Counted from the stretch's first letter, positions 1-7,884 are shown. The stretch is 64,000 bases of DNA from an uncultured Verrucomicrobiales bacterium (GCA_947039485.1 CAMQZC010000013.1:1-64000); one strand, 5' to 3'. Notes: a model not told the origin generated them from the sequence alone. A program made the numbers and translations.

Positions 1-120
1 TGCGCATCTCAATATTTGCGCATCTCAATATTTGCGCATCTCAATATTTGCGCATCTCAATATTTGCGCATCTCAATATTTGCGCATCTCAATATTTGCG
101 CATCTCAATATTTGCGCATT
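1..120. repeat. 16-bp tandem repeat, about 7.5 copies, cut by the window edge
   Basis: Seven exact copies of the 16-mer tgcgcatctcaatatt run head to tail from base 1 to 112, followed by a partial copy (tgcgcatt) before unique sequence starts at about 121. The array begins at the first base of the window, so its true length is unknown. There are no spacers, so it is a simple VNTR and not a CRISPR. It ends about 50 bp upstream of the promoter of the OsmC-like gene. Confidence 0.97.
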
Positions 121-169
121 CGATCCGGCCTCCATAAGAGATTAATAGCTCCACGTGGGTGATACAAGC

Positions 170-198
170 TTGACCTGCGATGATTTGATGCGTATATT
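170..198 (+). promoter_or_regulatory. Predicted promoter of the OsmC-like gene, leaderless geometry
   Basis: TTGACC at 170-175, a 17-nt spacer and TATATT at 193-198. Only six bases (cttcac) separate the -10 box from the ATG at 205, so transcription should start at or next to the start codon. Confidence 0.7.
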
Positions 199-204
199 CT
201 TCAC

Positions 205-612
205 ATGGTTAAATGCAAAATCTCTTATCAGGGTGACCTTCGCTGCGAGCTGCAACACGAGAGCTCAGGTGCGATTACTTACACAGATGCACCCGTCGAC
301 AATCAAGGCAAGGGTCAATCCTTCTCTCCTACAGATATGATGTGCTGCGCTGTTGGTGCATGCATGGAGACAATCATGGGTATTTACGCTAAACAAGAAG
401 AGCTAGATTTAACTGATCTGAGCATCACTGTGACCAAGCACATGAGTGCCAATCCTCGCCGTATCGCAATGATTGAAACTGATATCTATGTCCCCCTCCC
501 CTCCGATACGCCCCATCGCGAGGCTCTACTCAACTGCGCGCTCTCAAGCCCAGCTATGCAAAGCATCAATCCTGCGATTGATGTACCTATTAACTGGTCT
601 TGGCTCAGCTAA
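205..612 (+). CDS. OsmC/Ohr family protein
   Basis: A 135-residue protein with the OsmC-family signature around the central helix (SPTDMMCCAVGACMETIMG, residues 41-59). Family members are small dimeric cytoplasmic proteins that reduce organic hydroperoxides using two cysteines. Here Cys47/48 and Cys53 lie in the helix, but where OsmC/Ohr usually has a CPV-type second cysteine motif the sequence reads SSPAMQS, so peroxidase activity is uncertain and a YhfA-like role is possible. Length is normal for the family. The start at 205 is supported by a -10 box ending six bases upstream; the overlapping 155-340 ORF is a shadow. Confidence 0.82.
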   Translation: MVKCKISYQGDLRCELQHESSGAITYTDAPVDNQGKGQSFSPTDMMCCAVGACMETIMGIYAKQEELDLTDLSITVTKHMSANPRRIAMIETDIYVPLPSDTPHREALLNCALSSPAMQSINPAIDVPINWSWLS

Positions 613-621
613 TTAACTAGC

Positions 622-1086
622 ATGAAGCGATCTAAATACATCTACTGGGCTCTCCCAAGCTTTACGGCACTGAGCTGCATTCCTATGCTCTTTGCTCAAT
701 TGGCTCCTTTGCTTGCCTTGGCTATCTCTGGTGCATTCGTGCTCCTCTGCTGGGGGCTTGTTTGGGTACGTCTCTATTATCAAAGCCGTTTTCGCCCTGA
801 ATTTGCTATATTAACGATCTTGCCCTATGCTATTTACGCTATTAGCAAAACTGCAGACGCCTCCTACATGGAGGTCTTTCAGAGCTCAACTTGGCAAAAC
901 ATCTACTTTGTTCTCTGGATTGCCGCTGGCTATATAGCAGCTGGCAGCATGCGCCTGCGCCCCGATGAAAAGCCAGCGGACCAGCAGCGCGACATGACTG
1001 GCATCATCATGTATACCCTTATTGCCGCTTACTGCGTCAGTGCATGGATAACAACAAGCTTTCAAATCTTCACACTCAACAATTAA
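622..1086 (+). CDS. Four-helix integral membrane protein, unknown function
   Basis: I do not recognise this 154-residue protein. It has about four hydrophobic segments (roughly residues 8-28, 31-50, 64-80 and 93-110, with a further one near 125-146) and short charged loops, so it should sit in the inner membrane. It starts 9 bp after the OsmC-like gene and ends 6 bp before the lipoprotein gene, so the three are probably one transcript. No catalytic motif is visible. Confidence 0.7.
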   Translation: MKRSKYIYWALPSFTALSCIPMLFAQLAPLLALAISGAFVLLCWGLVWVRLYYQSRFRPEFAILTILPYAIYAISKTADASYMEVFQSSTWQNIYFVLWIAAGYIAAGSMRLRPDEKPADQQRDMTGIIMYTLIAAYCVSAWITTSFQIFTLNN

Positions 1087-1092
1087 ATTACA

Positions 1093-1806
1093 ATGAAAAA
1101 CCTGACATTAACAACTGCCGGCATCGGTATACTCGCGGTTTTTACCATGAGTTCTTGCTCCCATCGAGATCAACCCGATCTTGGTGCATTTTCCTTCGTG
1201 ACAAAGAGGAACGTGGTCATCCAAATGAACGATGGCCCCCCTGCTCAACCGATGATGATCACTGATCCCTCGGTCTTGGCTCGTGACAAATCAGCCTCCG
1301 CCGCCACACGCGCAGCTGCAGCTCACGCAGCGCGATCAGCCTATAGAGCGCCTGCCTACGTGGCTCCCGCAGTAGCGGCTCCAGTTGCAGCCCCCCTGCC
1401 TACAGTGCCTACACAGGCCCATACGGCAAACTTCTCACCTGTTCAAACGCAAAAGGTGAAGCAATCAGCAGTACCAGCAGCAGCTCCAGTTGCGCCCAAG
1501 CCCCAAGCTGTCGCGGCTCCCGTAGCTCAGCCTCTGCCCACCGTCGCTACCAAGCCTGCAAGCGCAAGCCTCACACCTACTCAAAAGCAAAAGCCTGTAG
1601 TGATCACACAGCCCTCTGTAGCAGCTCCTGTAGCAGCTCCTCTTCCTGTCGTGCAAAACACTTACACACCTAGCCCCTCACCTGCTCAACAGCAGAAAGC
1701 TACGGTCATCGACTACGGTAGGACTACACCATCTAAGAATATTTACAAGGTAGTCCCTGATGAGCTCATCGTCATGCCTGGTGTTGGACGCGGTCGTCGT
1801 CGCTAA
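1093..1806 (+). CDS. Ala/Pro-rich repeat lipoprotein
   Basis: A 237-residue predicted lipoprotein. An N-terminal hydrophobic stretch ends at a lipobox-like MSSC (Cys22). From about residue 92 to 205 there are three imperfect repeats of about 35-45 residues, each opening with a VAAPVAAPLPTV-like block and containing a (S/T)P(V/T/A)Q(T/K/Q)QK block. The C-terminus is a short non-repetitive tail (YKVVPDELIVMPGVGRGRRR) rich in Arg. The repeats look like an extended spacer, for example reaching across the periplasm or cell wall; function is unknown. It shares a probable operon with the two upstream genes and tlyA 18 bp downstream. Confidence 0.75.
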   Translation: MKNLTLTTAGIGILAVFTMSSCSHRDQPDLGAFSFVTKRNVVIQMNDGPPAQPMMITDPSVLARDKSASAATRAAAAHAARSAYRAPAYVAPAVAAPVAAPLPTVPTQAHTANFSPVQTQKVKQSAVPAAAPVAPKPQAVAAPVAQPLPTVATKPASASLTPTQKQKPVVITQPSVAAPVAAPLPVVQNTYTPSPSPAQQQKATVIDYGRTTPSKNIYKVVPDELIVMPGVGRGRRR

Positions 1807-1824
1807 GTTTAGCCTTTATTTTTC

Positions 1825-2580
1825 ATGGCTAAAATCCGATTAGATCAGCTCATTATGCAGCTTGCACTCTGTGATTCCCGAGAGCAAGCACAGCGCCTCA
1901 TCCTAGCTGGTGAGGTGACTGTCAACGAACAAATTATTACAAAACGCGGCACAAAGGTTGAGGATGACTCGACCATCGTCCTCAAGACAAAACCAAAGTA
2001 TGTCAGCCGTGGCGGACTCAAGATGGAGGGAGCTCTCGAGACCTTCCCCGTCTCTGCTCAGGACAAGGTCTGCCTCGACATTGGCTCCTCAACAGGTGGC
2101 TTTACCGACTGTCTCCTCCAGCATGGCGCGACGCGTGTCCATGCGATTGATGTGGGCACTAACCAGCTTGTTTGGAAATTGCGCACTGATCCGCGTGTGA
2201 TTGTCAAGGAGCAGTTCAACGCTCGCTACATGACCCCTGAGGACATTGGCGAGAAAGTGGATATCATCGTTAGTGACGTTTCTTTTATCTCCCTGACCAA
2301 GATTCTACCCCCAGCCAAGGCTTGCCTCGCTGCTGGTGGTGATTTTCTCGTGCTCATCAAACCTCAGTTTGAGCTTCAGCCCGAGGATATTGGACGAGGT
2401 GGTATCGTGCGCGACCCTGCGCTCCATGAGCGCGCTGTTGAGAAGATTCGCCTCTTTATCACAGAGGAACTCGGCATGATTTGGATGGGTGTAGCCCCCT
2501 CGCCCATCACAGGTATGGAGGGTAACAAGGAGTTCCTCGCTTGGATGCGCTGCGATCCCTATATCAAGCCAGAAGCCTAA
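1825..2580 (+). CDS. tlyA: TlyA-family rRNA 2'-O-methyltransferase
   Basis: A 251-residue protein with an N-terminal S4 RNA-binding domain (residues 1-60, IRLDQLIMQLALCDSREQAQ) joined to an FtsJ-type Rossmann methyltransferase. The SAM-binding motif LDIGSSTGGFTDCLLQHGA is at about 84-102, followed by VSDVSFISL and the late VLIKPQFELQPEDIGRGG segment. TlyA enzymes methylate cytidines of 16S and 23S rRNA at the 2'-O position. Length and domain order are typical. It is the last gene of the leftmost plus-strand group and ends just before a strong bidirectional terminator. Confidence 0.92.
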   Translation: MAKIRLDQLIMQLALCDSREQAQRLILAGEVTVNEQIITKRGTKVEDDSTIVLKTKPKYVSRGGLKMEGALETFPVSAQDKVCLDIGSSTGGFTDCLLQHGATRVHAIDVGTNQLVWKLRTDPRVIVKEQFNARYMTPEDIGEKVDIIVSDVSFISLTKILPPAKACLAAGGDFLVLIKPQFELQPEDIGRGGIVRDPALHERAVEKIRLFITEELGMIWMGVAPSPITGMEGNKEFLAWMRCDPYIKPEA

Positions 2581-2596
2581 GATTTAAATACATTAA

Positions 2597-2641
2597 CACA
2601 ATAAAGCCGCCAACTCACAATGAGTTGGCGGCTTTATTGTG
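2597..2641. terminator. Bidirectional intrinsic terminator between tlyA and bioD
   Basis: A perfect 21-bp inverted repeat (cacaataaagccgccaactca and its complement) around a 3-nt loop. The A/T-rich outer stem gives U-rich runs in both directions. It lies between two convergent genes. Confidence 0.9.
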
Positions 2642-2654
2642 ATTTCGTCAGAAA

Positions 2655-3290
2655 TTAAAGTCTCTCTAAGATACGGCTATCCAGATCATCTTGGCCGCAG
2701 ATGAGCTCAGCAAGGACGGGTACATCTGTATAGCGCTCTATGAGCTGTCTGTTGGTGAGGCTAGCAGTATCCCACTCCTCGGACATGTGATTGAGGATGA
2801 TTCCTTTGCACTCTAGTCCTCGAGCAGCGATGGCTTGGAGGGTGAGTAGTGTGTGATTGACGGCTCCGAGGCGGTTGCCCACGACGAGGATAATGGGTAG
2901 ATTGAGCGCGACTGCCAGGTCTGAGATGCTCAGACCTGGGGCAAGTGGTACTTCCCAGCCGCCTGCACCCTCAACAATGATAGGGGCGTTGCTTTTGCAC
3001 AGCTCATGGTAGCATGCCATGAGATGCTCAATTTTAATCTCGACCTGCTCAAGCTCAGCTGCAATGTAGGGAGCTGTGGCAGTACGCAGGTAAATGGGGT
3101 TAATGGTATCAAGACTCAGGCTACTCTCTGTGGCATCACGCATGGCGCGTGCATCTGCACGGTCACCACAGGCGAGTGGCTTGTAACCGAGGGCTGGGAT
3201 GCCTCTCTGACGTAGATCGCGCAGCAAGGCGCAGCTGATATGGGTTTTACCAACATTAGTGTCGGTACCAGTGATAAAGAAGTTCTGCAT
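2655..3290 (-). CDS. bioD: Dethiobiotin synthetase
   Basis: A 211-residue ATP-dependent synthetase that closes the ureido ring of dethiobiotin, the penultimate step of biotin synthesis. It opens with the P-loop GTDTNVGKT (residues 8-16), keeps the GYKPLACG substrate segment and the VEGAGGWEVPLAPG motif with the second Mg/ATP contacts, and ends with ILNHM nucleotide-base contacts. Length is normal. No other bio gene is in the window. It follows the CdaR-like small gene by 14 bp, so it is probably cotranscribed with cdaA, an unusual pairing. Confidence 0.93.
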   Translation of the reverse strand: MQNFFITGTDTNVGKTHISCALLRDLRQRGIPALGYKPLACGDRADARAMRDATESSLSLDTINPIYLRTATAPYIAAELEQVEIKIEHLMACYHELCKSNAPIIVEGAGGWEVPLAPGLSISDLAVALNLPIILVVGNRLGAVNHTLLTLQAIAARGLECKGIILNHMSEEWDTASLTNRQLIERYTDVPVLAELICGQDDLDSRILERL

Positions 3291-3304
3291 TGGGCTGCTC
3301 TAGG

Positions 3305-3469
3305 TTAGGGTGCTGAGAGGATAATTTCACCATCGAGCACGCGACCGTACTCCTGCTCTTCGGTGACACGACCGTTGCGCACGACGAGCCAAATAACAAT
3401 GGCGAGCACGAGGCATATTAATTTTGCCTGCCAATTAACGGACAGGAATCTCTTGATTTTTTTCAGCAT
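3305..3469 (-). CDS. 54-residue CdaR/YbbR-like membrane anchor, too short for the ORF track
   Basis: This ORF is read from the ATG at 3469 to the TAA at 3305. It encodes a short basic N-terminus (MLKKIKRFLSVNWQAKLICL), one transmembrane helix (about residues 16-31) and a short tail (VRNGRVTEEQEYGR). The helix with NW..KL..L..A..IWL.V resembles the N-terminal anchor of YbbR/CdaR proteins, which bind and regulate CdaA. It lacks the extracytoplasmic YbbR repeats that make up nearly all of a normal CdaR. It overlaps the cdaA 3' end by 35 bp in another frame, as expected for a coupled pair. The identification is an inference from context and helix pattern. Confidence 0.68.
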   Translation of the reverse strand: MLKKIKRFLSVNWQAKLICLVLAIVIWLVVRNGRVTEEQEYGRVLDGEIILSAP

Positions 3470-4220
3470 GATTCGCGGTGTAAAGGAGCTCGGTGAGTCG
3501 GATGGAAAGGTAGTTCATATCAACATTGCGCTCAACCATGTTACCAACAGCAAGTGAGACAGCACCTGTCTCTTCGGAGACGATGATGATGACAGCATCT
3601 GATTCCTCTGCCAGACCGATGCCTGCGCGGTGGCGCAGGCCCATGGATCTATCCTTGAGCTCACGGTTGGAGACAGGTAGAATCGAGCCTGCGGAGATGA
3701 TGCGCTCATTCTCAATGATGACAGCACCATCATGCAAAAGTGTTTTGGGCATGAAGATGGTGCCTAGCAGCTCACGGGAAAAAAGGGCATCCATCTTGAC
3801 ACCGCTAGCAACGTAGCTCTCAAGCTTGTTGCTGCGGCAGATGGCGATGAGGGCACCGTAGCGCTTGCTGACAAGATAGGGGATGGTGTCAATGATTTGG
3901 CTGACAAAGTCAGATTTGTCTTCTTGGTTCCAGAATCGGCGGATGACGTGATGATTACCAATACGGGCTAGTGCGCTGCGCATCTCGGGCTGAAAGACGA
4001 CCGCCAGCAGCGTGCCAATCCCGATAAATGAGGTCACAATGTACTTGAGAACTGTAGCTTGTACGAGCTCTAGCATAATACTTCCTACGAGGATAATACC
4101 AACGAGACCGACCAAAATAGCGGCACCTCGCGAGTTGCGAAAGCTGCGGTAGAGCTGGTAAAAGACGAACCAGAGGATAAGTATCTCAATTACTGGGGTG
4201 ATTTGAGTCAGTTCTGGCAT
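3435..4220 (-). CDS. cdaA: Diadenylate cyclase CdaA
   Basis: A membrane-bound enzyme making cyclic di-AMP from two ATP. Three N-terminal helices (about residues 6-78) precede the DisA_N cyclase domain, which carries the DGA motif (LLHDGAVII, Asp164-Ala166) and the RHR motif (MGLRHRAGIG, 196-198). The ORF track begins at a TTG at 4226; the ATG at 4220 is preferred because a TTGCCA-17-TAGTAT promoter ends six bases before it. That gives 261 residues, near the family length. It overlaps the small CdaR-like gene and is followed by bioD. Cyclic di-AMP commonly controls potassium uptake, and Ktr/Trk genes lie 12 kb away in this window. Confidence 0.94.
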   Translation of the reverse strand: MPELTQITPVIEILILWFVFYQLYRSFRNSRGAAILVGLVGIILVGSIMLELVQATVLKYIVTSFIGIGTLLAVVFQPEMRSALARIGNHHVIRRFWNQEDKSDFVSQIIDTIPYLVSKRYGALIAICRSNKLESYVASGVKMDALFSRELLGTIFMPKTLLHDGAVIIENERIISAGSILPVSNRELKDRSMGLRHRAGIGLAEESDAVIIIVSEETGAVSLAVGNMVERNVDMNYLSIRLTELLYTANHAEKNQEIPVR

Positions 4221-4226
4221 GGGCAA

Positions 4227-4255
4227 ATACTAGCTTATTGTACATCACTTGGCAA
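4227..4255 (-). promoter_or_regulatory. Predicted leaderless promoter of cdaA
   Basis: On the minus strand: TTGCCA (4255-4250), 17-nt spacer, TAGTAT (4232-4227), then ttgccc and the ATG at 4220. The six-base gap predicts a transcript starting at the initiation codon. Confidence 0.65.
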
Positions 4256-4316
4256 GCTGGAAATGCACAATCTGTAAGTTATTGAACTATGCGCCTCAAT
4301 AAGCTGTCTCCACCTC

Positions 4317-4628
4317 ATGAGCAATACCCCCCCGAAAAAAAATAAAAACATCACGCGCTACACCTACGAGAATACAGATTTCCAAGGATGGCGAGTGAGC
4401 ATTCAGCGCTGTGGACGCATTGTCACGCGCTACTTCTCTGACCTTCAATATGGCTCTGAGCGCATCTCCTATGCTGAGGCTCTGGAGTATCGTGACCAGA
4501 TTATCTCAGCGATTAAGCAGCACCCTGAGGATACAGAGAACTACATGGATGAGGAGATTGCTCAGATCCAGCAATTACTCAAGCACAAGGAAAATTTTAT
4601 GACGATTTCGCGGAGGAATCATCCTTGA
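4317..4628 (+). CDS. Small basic protein, AP2-like DNA-binding fold suspected
   Basis: A 103-residue protein I cannot assign firmly. The central part (NTDFQGWRVSIQRCGRIVTRYFSDLQYG...SYAEALEYRDQI) has the pattern of AP2-type domains: a three-strand sheet with Trp and Arg, then a helix beginning with an (E)EA motif. Such domains bind DNA and are found in some bacterial and phage proteins. The C-terminal third is an acidic helix. It is divergent from cdaA and overlaps the next minus-strand gene tail to tail by 32 bp. Confidence 0.6.
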   Translation: MSNTPPKKNKNITRYTYENTDFQGWRVSIQRCGRIVTRYFSDLQYGSERISYAEALEYRDQIISAIKQHPEDTENYMDEEIAQIQQLLKHKENFMTISRRNHP

Positions 4629-5010
4629 GCTCCTTAGCCATCAAGCTAAAAAGCATCTCGTAGAGCTGCTCGTTGTCATAGCATTTTACAGCTGCTAGTT
4701 CTTGCAAGACGAGTGTTTGGCGTCGAATGAGCCTAATGATCTCATCATTGCGATTTTTTGAGTTGAGGATGTACTTTAGAAAGTCGGTTGTATCAAGACC
4801 CTCGTTCTTGAGCAGACTCAGAGCAATACTGGCCTCCTTGTAGGGGGCGATGATGCGCTGGGCTGAGTCGGCATCGCTGACGCTCTCAAGAAGCTCAATT
4901 TGCTGCAAGATACCCTCTTTGAGTCTATTGTAACTATTGGAAAGCTCCGAGGCTTGAGTCGCGCTGGCAATAAGGCCGAGTGGGAGCAGGAGGTAGGAGC
5001 TTGCGTGCAT
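4597..5010 (-). CDS. Secreted helical protein, unknown function
   Basis: A 137-residue protein with a cleavable-looking signal peptide (MHASSYLLLPLGLIASATQAS, cleavage near residue 20). The mature part is almost entirely helical and charged (NRLKEGILQQIELLESV, RRQTLVLQELAAVK) and ends in a low-complexity DDSSAKSS tail. I do not recognise the family. The 3' end overlaps the convergent 4317-4628 gene by 32 bp. Confidence 0.6.
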   Translation of the reverse strand: MHASSYLLLPLGLIASATQASELSNSYNRLKEGILQQIELLESVSDADSAQRIIAPYKEASIALSLLKNEGLDTTDFLKYILNSKNRNDEIIRLIRRQTLVLQELAAVKCYDNEQLYEMLFSLMAKELKDDSSAKSS

Positions 5011-5082
5011 GGAGCTATGATAGGGATTTGCGGCATGGGAGTCAAGCTTCTTTCACTTAATGCTTGTCCTGATAATTTTGCT

Positions 5083-5310
5083 ATGCTAGACTGTGTATCT
5101 ACTGTAATGAAGGAGGAATTAAGCCAGAATGAGGATATAGTCTTTCAGCGGCAGAACCGTAAGGTTCAGCTTGCCGGCAGACGTATGCTCAATACTCTGC
5201 GCTGCCATATCGATCGTAGGACGATTTGCATCAGCCTACTCATTACCCTGCTCTCCCTCTTTCTTTGGTTGATGACTCTGCTCGATATTTGGGCAAAGCT
5301 ATCAGCTTGA
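5083..5310 (+). CDS. Possible small single-span membrane protein
   Basis: The ORF track shows a longer frame from 4900, but its first 61 residues are antisense to the secreted-protein gene. From the ATG at 5083 the frame gives 75 residues: a charged, Gln/Asn-rich N-terminal half, then a basic segment (RCHIDRRT) and one strong transmembrane helix (ICISLLITLLSLFLWLMTLL, about residues 48-67). It overlaps the hemA 3' end by 9 bp tail to tail. It could be a tail-anchored small protein; coding status is uncertain. Confidence 0.45.
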   Translation: MLDCVSTVMKEELSQNEDIVFQRQNRKVQLAGRRMLNTLRCHIDRRTICISLLITLLSLFLWLMTLLDIWAKLSA

Positions 5311-6342
5311 TGCTCGCCTTGATTGGAGTAGCAAATCCTGCGCTTGCGCAGCAACCCAGATTTTAATCATATCCTCGCATTGAGATATCTCTGCTGCTCG
5401 CTTTTCGCGTGTCTCTTGAGCCATGGTCTCGAGTGCGTCGACATCCATGAGCTGAGCATGGGGCAAGCTAGCAATATCTGGGTTGATGTTACGCGGCACG
5501 GATAAATCCATGTAGAGGCGTGGCTTGTTCAGATCCTGCTCACTTAGACTGTTCAGTGAGTTTTTGCTCAGCACGTAGACAGGGGATGCCGTGGAGACGA
5601 TGATGATATCAATGAGTCGCAGGTAGGGTATCCACTCGCTAAAGCGGATGACCTCGCCACCAATCTGTGAGGCAAGCTCTAGTGCTCGGTCATAGGAGCG
5701 GTTGGCGACAAATACGCCCTCTGCACCGCGCGATTTGAGACTCAGGGCGGTACTGCGTGCTACCGCTCCTGCTCCGACGATGAGGACACGCTTGCCTGAG
5801 AGCTCTCCCATGTGCTGCTGCGCCATCTGTACGGCTGCTGCCCCTACGGAGCTTGGTCCAGCGTTGATGCGGCTGCTGTGTCTCACCTTCTTACCGATGC
5901 TAAAGCATCGCTGAAAGAGGCGGTTGGCGCAGCGTCCTGTGGCCTGACTCTGGTAGGCGGAGTCATAGGCGTCCTTGAGCTGTCCAAATATCTCAGTCTC
6001 ACCGATAACCATGGAGTCTAGCCCTGAGGCGACTCGGGCTAGATGATAGAGGGCAGCCTGTTCGCAATGTAGATAAAAGTACTCGCTGCCCTGTAGCTGA
6101 GCAGAGCCGAGGAAGTACTCTAAGAGCAAGCGCTGTGAGCTTACGATATCGTGTGACCAGCCATAGAGCTCTGTACGATTGCAGGTGGATAGCAGGACAC
6201 ACTCCTCAAGAGCTGCTCGAGCGAGCAGCTCTTGGTTAACAGTTCCTAGCTGACTCTTGCCTACAGAGAATCTCTCACGCACAGCCACGGGGCAGCTGCG
6301 GTAGTTAACTCCTAAACAAAAGAAACGCGGTAATTCACTCAT
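5302..6342 (-). CDS. hemA: Glutamyl-tRNA reductase, short form
   Basis: Reduces glutamyl-tRNA to glutamate-1-semialdehyde with NADPH, the first committed step of C5-pathway tetrapyrrole synthesis. The catalytic cysteine is in LLSTCNRTELYGW (Cys54), followed by the SGLDSMVIGETEIFGQ segment and the NADPH-binding GAGAVARS Rossmann motif. It is 346 residues, shorter than the roughly 420 of many homologues; the missing part is the C-terminal helical dimerisation domain, as the protein stops in the linker helix. It starts 18 bp after the cobA-hemD fusion, so the two form a tetrapyrrole operon. Confidence 0.93.
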   Translation of the reverse strand: MSELPRFFCLGVNYRSCPVAVRERFSVGKSQLGTVNQELLARAALEECVLLSTCNRTELYGWSHDIVSSQRLLLEYFLGSAQLQGSEYFYLHCEQAALYHLARVASGLDSMVIGETEIFGQLKDAYDSAYQSQATGRCANRLFQRCFSIGKKVRHSSRINAGPSSVGAAAVQMAQQHMGELSGKRVLIVGAGAVARSTALSLKSRGAEGVFVANRSYDRALELASQIGGEVIRFSEWIPYLRLIDIIIVSTASPVYVLSKNSLNSLSEQDLNKPRLYMDLSVPRNINPDIASLPHAQLMDVDALETMAQETREKRAAEISQCEDMIKIWVAAQAQDLLLQSRRASS

Positions 6343-6360
6343 TAGTTCAACACAGGGGGC

Positions 6361-7878
6361 TCACTTGAGACACTTGGTGATGGCCTTGATGAGGCTTGCA
6401 ATGTTGTGCTTACTTGCCTCAATATCCGGCTTCATACCATACTCTGCAAGAGTTGCTGTGGTGATGGGGCCGATGCTAGCGACGCGGCAGTTCTCAGGTA
6501 ACTTGATGCCCATAGCCACGAAGTGCTTGACTGTGCTTGAGCTGGTAAAGGTGATGAGATCAGCTCCCTCTCTCTTGAGTCGGTCGCAGGCTCCTGTAGG
6601 ATCCTCTGTCTCGGGGACAGTGTTGTAGGCGCAGCATTCATCAATGATGGCCTTGCGCTCCATGAGTTGCTTGTAGAGGATGTCTCTCCCCTGCTCGCTG
6701 TGCACCCAGAGCATGCTGGTATGCGCGACACCGCCAAACTCATCAGCTCGGCGATCAAACTCAGCGACAAGTTCCTCTGCGACAGCTTTTTTGGGCATAA
6801 CATCTACCATGAGACCCTGCTTCTTAAGCTCTGCTGCGGTACCTGGACCTACGGCGGCGATACGTGCTCCACCCAATTCTCGGATGTCTTGGTAGACGGC
6901 AAAGAAGGCTTGGAAGAAGCGCTTGACGGCATTGGGGCTTGAGAAAATGAGCCAATCGTAGCGTGGGCAGTCAACTACAGACTCAGCAAAGCCGAGGCGA
7001 TCACTTGGATGGGTGATGCGGATTGTAGGCAGCTCAAGTACGTCTGCGCCTAGATCAGTGAGCTCACGGCTCAGTGCACTGGCTTGATCACGGCTGCGTG
7101 TGACAACGACGCGCTTGCCGCTCAGCGGTAAGCGGCTAAAGAAATCGAGCTTGTCAGAGAGCTTGACAACATCACCGATGATGACAACGGCAGGTGCCTC
7201 AAGTCCGGCAGCATCGACAGCATCAGCCAGCGTGCTCACCTTGGCGATGACCTTGCGCTGACGGTTGGTTGCAGCCCATTGAATGGCTGCTGCTGGGGTT
7301 TTTGCATCCTGACCGGCTGCAATGAGGGCGCTGAGTGTCTCATGGAGATTGCTCATACCCATGAGCATAATCTTGCTACCCTGAGCCGCTGCAATACCCT
7401 TAATGTCAAGAGAAGAACGATCTTTTCCGGGCATCTCATGCCCAGTGAATACGGTAAATTGAGAGCACACTCCACGCTGAGTCACGGGGATGCCGGCATA
7501 GGCTGGGCCTGCGATAGCGGAGCTGATGCCAGGTACAACCTCAAAGGGGATTTTAGCAGCGCGCAGCGCAAGAGCTTCTTCTCCACCACGTCCAAAGATA
7601 TAGGGATCACCGCCCTTAAGGCGTACTGTGTGGGCGTATTTAGCTGCACATTGGATGAGCAAACCATTGATATCCTCCTGTGCGAGGGCGTGATTTCCTG
7701 CGCGCTTGCCTACAAAGATTGCTTTACAGTCAGGCTTTGACCATGAGAGTATGGCTGGAGATGCGAGTGCATCATAGAGAATGCAGTCAGCTGATTGAAT
7801 AAGTTCACGACCTTTGATGGTCATTAATCGGGGGTCTCCTGGACCAGCTCCAATGAGATGAATGGTTCCTTGCGGCAT
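6361..7878 (-). CDS. cobA-hemD: Uroporphyrinogen-III C-methyltransferase / uroporphyrinogen-III synthase fusion
   Basis: A 505-residue bifunctional protein. Residues 4-245 form a CobA/SUMT methylase (HLIGAGPGDPRLMTIKG, RLKGGDPYIFGRGGEE, GIPVTQRG) that makes precorrin-2. Residues about 255-503 form HemD (KRVVVTRSRDQASALSREL, WLIFSSPNAVKRFF, ITFTSSSTVKHF), which cyclises hydroxymethylbilane to uroporphyrinogen III. The fusion therefore makes uro'gen III and can divert it to sirohaem or cobalamin. The track start at 7884 is a TTG; the ATG at 7878 lies six bases after a TATGAT box and is preferred. hemA follows in the same operon. Confidence 0.93.
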   Translation of the reverse strand: MPQGTIHLIGAGPGDPRLMTIKGRELIQSADCILYDALASPAILSWSKPDCKAIFVGKRAGNHALAQEDINGLLIQCAAKYAHTVRLKGGDPYIFGRGGEEALALRAAKIPFEVVPGISSAIAGPAYAGIPVTQRGVCSQFTVFTGHEMPGKDRSSLDIKGIAAAQGSKIMLMGMSNLHETLSALIAAGQDAKTPAAAIQWAATNRQRKVIAKVSTLADAVDAAGLEAPAVVIIGDVVKLSDKLDFFSRLPLSGKRVVVTRSRDQASALSRELTDLGADVLELPTIRITHPSDRLGFAESVVDCPRYDWLIFSSPNAVKRFFQAFFAVYQDIRELGGARIAAVGPGTAAELKKQGLMVDVMPKKAVAEELVAEFDRRADEFGGVAHTSMLWVHSEQGRDILYKQLMERKAIIDECCAYNTVPETEDPTGACDRLKREGADLITFTSSSTVKHFVAMGIKLPENCRVASIGPITTATLAEYGMKPDIEASKHNIASLIKAITKCLK

Positions 7879-7884
7879 GCGCAA

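Noticed and set aside
1-120. CRISPR-like array at the left edge
   Set aside because: The repeats are directly adjacent with no spacers, so it is a tandem repeat.
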